64,000 nt of DNA from the NCBI GenBank assembly GCA_007449985.2, contig VIIQ02000029.1, positions 336,001-400,000 of the forward strand, read 5' to 3'. A program made the translations under genes and the position numbers. This DNA is from Desmodesmus armatus (taxonomy: Eukaryota > Chlorophyta > Chlorophyceae > Sphaeropleales > Scenedesmaceae). Below are positions 56,992-64,000 of this stretch, piece after piece; position 1 is the first letter of the stretch; each line of letters opens with the position of its first letter. The notes below the pieces were generated by a model, which saw only the letters and a list, made by a program, of their open reading frames with translations, did not search any database and had not been told where the DNA came from.

Positions 56992-59900
56992 TCAGCTCAC
57001 GATCAGCCCAGCTCCAAGTGAACACCACAACTGTCCGCAAAGCATCCCAACCGGGAAGAGTGACCGGAAGCGGCGGATGAGCAGCCCCAAGCCAATACCC
57101 ACTAAAGCAATGCCAGGACCGACAGGCTCCAGGACAATCTTTGGGTTGCCATGGGAAACCAGGCCAGATGCGATAAAGGTGCACAAGCCTGTTGTGACAG
57201 CCAAGTAAAGCAACACCCATGTCAGCAACAGCAGGAGGTAGAAGCGTCCCGCCTCAGCCTTATTGTCTGCCCACTGCATCCTTGGCATAGACAGCACAAC
57301 TATGGTCATCACACACCCAACCGACAGGCCAAATGACAAGCCATCAAACACATAATACGCTGCCGCGGCACATGCCCTACTTTCCCAGTCCTGGACGGAT
57401 TTGGAATCCCGCGCAGTCTGGTTGCCAGACCCCTGCGCTGTCTGGTTGCGAAGCGAACTCTGGCTGGAGCTCCCATTGCCAATGGTGGAGCTCCCATTGC
57501 CAAGGCTGGAGCTCCCATTGCCAATGCTGGAGCTCCCATCAGTGATGGGTGTTGAGCGGTTGTGCAGTCTAGCCAAGCAGCTCTCAGCCTGTTCATAGTA
57601 AGGAACCTTGCTGCTTTCAAACCCTCCAGGTGGCTGCAGGTAGGCCATGAATGTTGCCGTGGCCAGCAGCACGACCAGCCAGCTCATGCGCTCCAGTGTG
57701 GTCAGCATCGGCTCCTGCTGCCGTGCCAATTTGAGCACTGCTGCCTGCTGCTGCAGCAGCGTCCCCACACGCAGCAGCTGCCACTGAGGCGAGCCGTCGT
57801 GGAAGGTCACGCGCCGCCTAAGATAGATCTGAGATAGTATGACACCTAATGTGAGGCTGTGCGGCACCCCACACTCCTGCAGCTTCAGACTTTGCAGCCC
57901 CTTCATCTTCACCAATGACTCGGGAATCACCTCCAAGGATGTGCAGCCGCTCAGGTCCAGGTGAGTCAGGTTCTTCAGGCCCTTGACACGGTCTCCAAAC
58001 TGGTGGGGCAGGTACTTGAGGCTCTTACAGCCGCTCAGGTCAAGGTGTGTCAGCTCCTTGAAGCTCTCAAAGCCCTGTGGTAGTCGCTCAATGGCGCTGC
58101 AGCCCCTGAGGTTCAGTTTCTCAAGCTTGGTGAGCCTGTGTGGAAGGCCGGCTGGCAGCTCCTGAAGCTCACTCCAGCCACTGATGTCCAACTCCGTTAG
58201 GGCTGACAGCTGGCAGATCCCGGTGGGCAGCCTGAGGCTGCACGCCGGTGAGGCGGCAGCTGCCTCAAACGCTTTGCTGGAGCAGTCGTGGTACTGGGTG
58301 CCGCTGGTCGACCCGCTGACGTTGCTCTCTGCATCACAGTCCGTGTCAATCAGCACCTGCCTGCAGGATGCCGGGGTGTGCTCCAAGTTGCTGATGTCTA
58401 GCTGCTGCAGGTTGGTGAAGCGAGACCACTGGAGGTCATCAGGCAGCAGGCTAGGGTTCTGCAAAGACAGCAGCAGTGTACGTCACAACCGCAGAGTGCA
58501 GATGGTTGCTTAGTGTGTGGTTTAGGATGTAACACAGTTGTCATCAACATATGTTCCATCACTGGTGGACACTTGTACATCTGCAGATGCATGCGACAAA
58601 ACTTCCGCCGTGCTGCATGACCGGGCAAAAAGCAAGATGCACTGCGTGTGCGCTCAACAGCCAGGCCTGGTTTGATGTTCGCACGCGCCGTGTGTGCTTT
58701 GGTCAAAACGCTTGACTGGCCACCCGTGCTGCCGTGCTGGCCCATACTGGCACCAGCAACAATGCACATACTAGCTTCGCTGCCCCCACTGGGCTAGTAG
58801 CTTGCGACTCAAACAGCACTCACATCAAGGCCTTGTGCACATGTTCAACCCACCTTGATCACAAGACCTTTGATGCCAGCCGGCATTCCTTCACTCCACA
58901 GCGTTCTGAGGTCGTCCTGACAATAATTGCTCACACCCACCTCCAGTACCAGTTTGCTTGCCAGGCCGCTCCAATGGATTAGATCTTCTTGTATACACTC
59001 CCATGACGGACTGCCAACGTCCAGCTTGATTGTCTCCAGGTCTGTCAATGCAGCGCGGGTATCATCACTTAGGCTGCTGTTGCTGGTGGTCAAGGCGCTG
59101 CCGGGCACCAGGCTTGTCCAGGTGGGGTGGCCCTTTAGGCTGCTGCAGCCCCTGAGGTCCAGCATTGTGAGCTTGCGGAGGTTGTAAAACTTGACTGGAA
59201 GTGTTTCGAGTGTGCTGCAGCCCTTGAGAACCAGCTCTTGCAGGAGGTGTAGCTCACATGTCTTGTTGGGAAGCTCTGTCAAGCTGCTGCAGTCAGTCAA
59301 GTCGAGCACCTGTAGCAGGGAAGGCAAGCAGCAGCAGCAGCACACGGTACGTCTAGCCGCCAACACATTGGCATCGTGCAGCATGACCACACTGTTGCAG
59401 CCGAGACTTTGACAAACTTGTTCTGGTTTCATGCTGCTGAGTCGCCTTTTAGGCAGGAATGGCTGGTTGTGCAGTCGCATGCCCACTCAGTGACTGGGCA
59501 GTGAGTCACTGAGCGCCAAGAGAGCCAACGCACGGCTGTGCTGCCCATTTACTGTGCCTGCTTAGGTGGATCCTGGCTTGCCAACTTGGACACTGCAACG
59601 GGCAGATGCTGTTCTAGACGGCTTCAGTCGCTGCCTCACCTCCAAGTTTTTGTCCATGACGCAGGTGTTGAAAGGCAGCGCTGTGAGACTGCAGCACCCC
59701 CTGAAGCTCAGGACCTTGAGCGTCTCTGGCAGTGTCATGTCTGGCAGGCTGTGTAGACGAGGCATGTTGATGTGGAGCTCCAAGGTGTGAAGGTCCTTAA
59801 ACTCCTGCCAGTTAACATCTTCAGGCAGCTGCTCCGCAACTTCATCCTGCAGTCAGACAACAAGAAGGCACGGCTCTTGAGAGAACAGATGTGGATTCCG

Positions 59901-60235
59901 CCTTCCAAAGCAAAAATGCGGCAAACCAGAGCTACTGGTCTGCAGCAGGGGCACTGACGAGGCCCACCCTACCGTCAACCCTGTCGCTGAATCCAACGCT
60001 GCTGATTTTGCCCTCCACCCCCCACCCCCCCTGCTACCCTTCATTATCCTCGACTCGCTCACCTCAACCACAAGGGTGTGGATGCCAGATGATTTGATGA
60101 GGTGCTTATGAACCTTGTGCAAGTCTCCAGCCTTGACTGTTGCAACACCATCAGCACACACAATCATTGCGGTCAAAGCTTGGAGTTGACCCCCAATTGT
60201 CTGACCCACAGTTGACGTGAACTTTGCACACTCGG
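56992..60235 (-). CDS. Leucine-rich-repeat protein fused to a PGG-type four-helix membrane domain
   Basis: Exons in transcript order: 60063-60235 (5' limit provisional), 59640-59846, 58854-59309 and 56992-58458. The last three are phase 0 and certain in frame. Earlier exons were not resolved. The three 3'-most exons carry plant-type leucine-rich repeats (LTHLDLSGCKSLKYLP, LEKLNLRGCSAIERLP, VLDLTDCSSLTELP), used for protein binding. The last exon then has a membrane segment ending in the PGG signature (WLVVLLATATFMAYLQPPGG), a Ser/Asn-rich loop with several N-G-S sites, and three more hydrophobic helices, which is the layout of the PGG domain. In land plants that domain usually follows ankyrin repeats. 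The protein is probably membrane-anchored with the repeats on one side and the glycosylatable loop on the other. Ligand unknown. Confidence 0.82.
57469..57545 (-). repeat. 24-bp coding repeats in the loop of the PGG domain
   Basis: GAGCTCCCATTGCCAA recurs every 24 bases, encoding repeated GNGSSS-type units with N-glycosylation sequons. Confidence 0.85.
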
Positions 60236-61881
60236 CTGAGTGCAGGCGGTGGCAGCCACTCCCGCAGCGACATGACTTTATACTCAGCAGGGGGAAGGGA
60301 AGAGAAGGGGAAGGGAAGAGCACCGCGCCGGTCACCCGCGGTGGGGGGGAACCGGGTGAAGGCCGGTGGGAAGGTCCGTCTACGGTGCAGTTGCGGCAAC
60401 ACAGCAACGTTCAGCAAATCGTAAAGGTATCATTGCGCCGAACGCGCCACCTGGCAGGGCCACAGCCTCTTGGACCAGACAGCAGTGTCACCTGATGCAG
60501 ATCAAGACTGCTGTTGAGTGCGGTTTGGGCTGGTGGGGTTATCCTGATGCTCATCACCCACAATAACACAAGCTGCAAACACAATAACAGCCAATGCCAG
60601 GTCCAGGCCAAGGCAGCATCCACCAAACTGGCAGCTGATGAGAGCAGTGACAGGCAGTAAGTGCTTCTGTTTTACAGAAGGACAGGTCACCTCCTTACTT
60701 GTAATTTCTGGTCCCGGCTCCTCTGTGTGTTCAATGCCTTGGTTTCAGCAACCGGTCTGCAACGTGCATGCTGTTTGTGAAGGACCACTTTTTACACAAG
60801 CTGGGCCTGAAGATGTGCTGCAGCTGGTTGCAGAAGCTTGTCAAACAGCAGCAGCTCATGGACCCACACCTAGGCTCATGCAGCAGAATCACACGCAGAT
60901 TCCCTTTCCTGCAGCAGCAGCCTGCTAACATGCACTTTCTGGGGTGCAAGATTGTGCAGCATGGCACATGGTAGCACAACCCCTGCAACAGAGTGCTGCA
61001 AAGCAACCTCACAACACAGCAGGGGCTGCTTCAAAGGAGCAAGGTGCTGCTGGCCCAGCACACAGTGCAGTGGTGCCATGCAGACCCCTGACCAGCACAG
61101 CGTGCAACCGTGTGGTGTCACCGGGTCACATGTCAGCTCCTCTGCTGTACTGTTGCCGAGCGGTACCCAGCGCACACCCGACGCACCCTGCACATGCACA
61201 AGCTGCCTGCTGTGTGTCCCTCTTGCAGCAGCATTACGCAAGGGTGTGCCCCACCTGTGTGCACCAAACCAAACAAAAAAACAGCAACACATGCCATGAC
61301 ATGCAGGGGCACTGGTGCCGCAACCTGCAGCAGCATTACGCAAGGGACACCTTTCGAACTCTGCAGCAGGCTTGCTGGGCGGCAACAGCAGGCTGCAAAC
61401 CAACGCCGCTCGTGTGCCACAACGCCTCTCGTGTGCAAATGATAAGCTGTCAGGGTGACAGTGCCAACGCGCACATTACACACAGCAGGGCAGGAGAATT
61501 GACTGGCAGAGCCCGAAATGTGCTGGGGGTGTGTCTGTGCTGGCAACCAGGACTTTCCTCTCTGTCCCCTGCAGCACTGGCATAGCTGCCCTGCCCCCAG
61601 TGCTGCAATGGCACAGCTGCGCTGCCCCCACTGCTGCACGACCTGTGAGCCTGCCTGCAGGAAGTGAATCTCATCTGAAGACCCACATAACAACAACCAC
61701 ACAGCCCCATACAACAAATACAGAAGTGCAGTGCAGAACAGTAGTTGTGGACAGAGTCCCTCCCACCCACACATACGACACAATGACAACAAACAAGAAA
61801 GGCTTTTGAAGCACTCTCCATCTGATACGTGAGGCCAGCCAGTAGCTGCCAACCCCCTGTTTTTCAAAGCAACCGCAGTCA
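60236..61881. other. Unresolved: 5' region of the LRR gene and no other supported gene
   Basis: A TATAAAG read on the minus strand lies at about 60276-60282. A TC-rich tract is at about 60290-60325. The phrase GCAGCATTACGCAAGG occurs twice (about 61228 and 61330). Two long open frames here (60944-61585 plus; 61133-61936 minus) are Cys/Trp-rich with no domain and look like chance. Confidence 0.4.
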
Positions 61882-62266
61882 GCCATGCTGCATCCAAAAC
61901 TCCTTGGCCCCGCCTGGTGTCGTGAACTGCCCACAACGGGCCAGGCTCACAAGCTCATTTGTGTCGCAGGAGCATTGCTGCCTTCGTCAGCTCTGTGCAG
62001 CCATCAGCCGCCATGCTGCATCCAAATATCCTTGGCCCCGCCTGGTGTCGCTGAGCTGCCCATCAAACGCCAGGCTCACGAGCCAACACTTCTGGCGCAG
62101 GAGCATTGCTGCCTTTGTCGGCTCTGTGCAACTGTCAGCCGCCATGCTGCGCCAAAATATCCTTGGCCCCGCCTGGTGTCGCTGAGCTGCCCATCAAACG
62201 CCAGGCTCACGGGCCATTTCTGTCGCAGGAGCATTGCTGCCGTTGTCGACACTGTGCAGCCCTCAG
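61882..62266. repeat. Three tandem repeats of about 130 bp
   Basis: Units start GCCATGCTGC at 61882, about 62010 and 62141. Each contains TCCTTGGCCCCGCCTGGTGT and GCAGGAGCATTGCTGCC. The later two are more alike. Confidence 0.88.
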
Positions 62267-62504
62267 CGAGTACTGTACTGCAAATCAGCTCAGCTGATGC
62301 TAGCTGAATGTGCTAGCTAAACGGCAATACCTTCTTCACAAGATCACGCAGCATCCTGCAACAGCAACAACAAGCATTGGCGCATGTGGTCAACTTGCAG
62401 CCTGTGCCATGTAACACTACTGATACATGTGAACCATGCAGCAGTAACAGAATGTACACAGCCCCCTGCAAAAGACCCCCCAACAACACTGAACGCCTCC
62501 AGAA

Positions 62505-62590
62505 CTGCACACGGCTGCCATGAGAAGGAAGCAACTTACACAAAGCAGCTGTGCGCATAGTCAACAGGATCATAGCACTCAGCCTGCGTG
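62505..62590 (-). repeat. Duplicate of the rhodanese gene's 3' end
   Basis: Matches 62591-62675 with an 89-bp offset, including the CACAAAG / TGCGCATAGT block that holds the stop codon and TGTAA signal. Confidence 0.75.
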
Positions 62591-62624
62591 AAGACTGCAC
62601 AAGGCTGTCAAGAGTTTCAAAAAC

Positions 62625-64000
62625 TTACACAAAGCTGCTGTGCGCATAGTAGACAGGGTCATAGCCATCTGCTTGGAATGCCCACTCCTGGGCGTAAGTG
62701 TGGACCTTTTGGGTGGGCTGCTGCGGGTCAACACCATCCACCAGCGGCAACCCCTCATGGGTCTGCAGGAGACACATAACAGGTGTGGGCAGTGGTGCAC
62801 AATGCGTCAGCGCACTCGCGCAAAATTTGGCAAACAATCCTGAAGTTTTGCCGCAAAACACACCATGATGGCGTGGCATGCCGTGGAGTGTGAGAGTCGA
62901 ATTCTGCTGTCCTATGGCAGCAGACCAGAGGGAGCTTAGTACCTGCCTGCTGCATCCAAACAAGCTGAAACACAGCAGAAAGAATAAAGATGGAATAAGA
63001 AGCCATGCAGATATACTGTGTTACCCACTGTCACTCACCCATGCCAGTATGCCGCCCTGCAAGTTGACAGCTTTGAGCCCCTGATCCATGAGAGATGCAG
63101 CATACTGACTTGACCGCAAGCCAACAGTGCTGCAAGTCACAGGCAGCCACACGCAACACAGACACAAGAACAGCGAGCCCGTCACCGCGCTTGACTGTGA
63201 GTGTAATAAGGGTGTGATGCTAATTGCTGAACAAGAGGCTGTACAGCAACTGTTGCCGAAACACAGCAGAGCACTGTCACAGAGGGCCCAATTTTGTAGC
63301 AAGCGACAGCTTGGCTATGCACATCAATTGAATCCCTGACCTGACCAGGGACCAGAAAGAAATGATAGGTTCAAAGCAAACCCACAGCTTTCCCTGTCAA
63401 CGGCCCAGCGGCAGGCTGCTTTCAGCACCAGGCTGTGGATATTTCGGCGGCATTACTGTGCTATCCTGCTGTCAAATGCGATGTAGCCACAGGCCACCCT
63501 TACCATAGACAGATAGCAGTGGCGTCTTTGTATTCCTCCTTTTGCTGTTCAAATTCAGACACTGTCACCACCCTATCTCCCTTTACTAATGACACCTGCA
63601 CAGCACAGGCACAGCATGGGCACGACATCACAAGATGTGAAATGGCATGCAAGGTATGGGATGCACCAGTAAAGCAAACCCCACCCCGCTGCTCTTGCAT
63701 GCTGATCACCTGCTGCTGTTCAATTACAATTGCACTACTCCCCCTGTTGAAGCTCAGTTGCCACCTCAAAAATTAAATCTGCAGCACTGCGGCTGCGGCG
63801 GTGCTGTGCGCCCGCCTACAGCCATGGCTGCAGAGTGTCCCCCATCTATCCCCTCTCCCTTTCCCTGTGCTGCACTTGCGAGTCGCACACCCATGTATAC
63901 ATGATTCGGTCATGTGAGGCGTAAATGCCACAGGTTGCCGCTTGCAGTGTAAAACACACCTGCTGTTCCTCTGTGTTCCTGACGTCCACCAGCACATACT
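62625..64000 (-). CDS. Rhodanese-domain protein (sulfurtransferase family), 5' end outside window
   Basis: Exons in transcript order: 63960-64000 (continues beyond the window), 63504-63595, 63039-63129 and 62625-62762. They join in frame to a TAA at 62625-62627. The rhodanese order is clear: YVLVDVRNTEEQQ (the DVR strand), then TAICLCTVGLRSSQYAASL with the active-site Cys in a CxxGxR loop, then NLQGGILAW. The C-terminal THEGLPLVDG and GYDPVYYAH match single-domain plant and algal rhodanese proteins. These carry or transfer sulfur on the Cys, though some act otherwise. The Cys codon is split by intron 2 of the visible part (TG|C). The minus-strand TGTAA signal overlaps the stop codon. Targeting cannot be judged without the N-terminus. 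Confidence 0.87.

Noticed and set aside
60944..61936. Long overlapping frames on both strands (213 and 267 codons)
   Set aside because: Composition is skewed to Cys, His and Trp, no domain is visible, and opposite-strand openness is common in this CAG/GTG-rich DNA.
61882..62266. CRISPR-like array
   Set aside because: The repeats are long (about 130 bp), contiguous and without unique spacers, and the genome is eukaryotic.

Overview
The window is nuclear DNA of a green alga (Chlorophyta, probably Chlorophyceae). The genes are rich in introns, with GT...GCAG splice sites and exon phases that join cleanly. Alanine and glutamine runs built from CAG/GCA codons are common. TGTAA, the volvocine-type polyadenylation signal, lies downstream of several stop codons, and one gene carries a plastid-type transit peptide. 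No bacterial operon, rRNA, tRNA or CRISPR was seen. Species is not determined.

Layout. 1-2460: 3' exons of an unassigned protein (minus). 4531-6103: a solo LTR. 6521 to about 13993: a large multi-exon membrane-protein gene (minus) whose 5' half has grown by tandem 1,106-bp exon cassettes. 14775-15308: a possible small basic/Ala-rich protein. 16007-17804: a four-exon RING-CH (MARCH-type) ubiquitin ligase, followed by decayed copies of its last exon. 20233-24484 (minus, gene B) and 24923-33955 (plus, gene C) are head-to-head paralogs of an unnamed family with a ubiquitin-like C-terminal region. B contains a 1.3-kb inverted-repeat element that sits exactly as an intron. C has a frameshift, a lost splice acceptor and a 6.1-kb LTR element in its last intron. 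34069-36095: a two-copy 1-kb tandem repeat. 36653-39124: nucleoside hydrolase (minus). 39332-42760: AKAP7/ASCC1-like 2H phosphoesterase. 43433-45451: BTB protein. 46389-50745: bZIP factor with a very long Ala/Gln-rich tail. 52559-55352: putative chloroplast thylakoid protein, with a near-perfect foldback hairpin and an alternative last exon in one intron. 56992-60235: leucine-rich-repeat protein fused to a PGG-type membrane domain (minus). 62625-64000: 3' part of a rhodanese-domain gene (minus, runs off the window).

The genes share no obvious pathway and read as independent eukaryotic loci. The most notable signal is in gene B. A transposon-like element with terminal inverted repeats and a 2-bp duplication provides a GT donor, and its junction with host DNA provides the AG acceptor. 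Splicing it out restores the exon found uninterrupted in paralog C (50 + 39 codons versus 89 codons). That is what an introner, a transposon that makes introns, should look like. All exon models were built by hand from splice motifs and frame; none is backed by transcripts.
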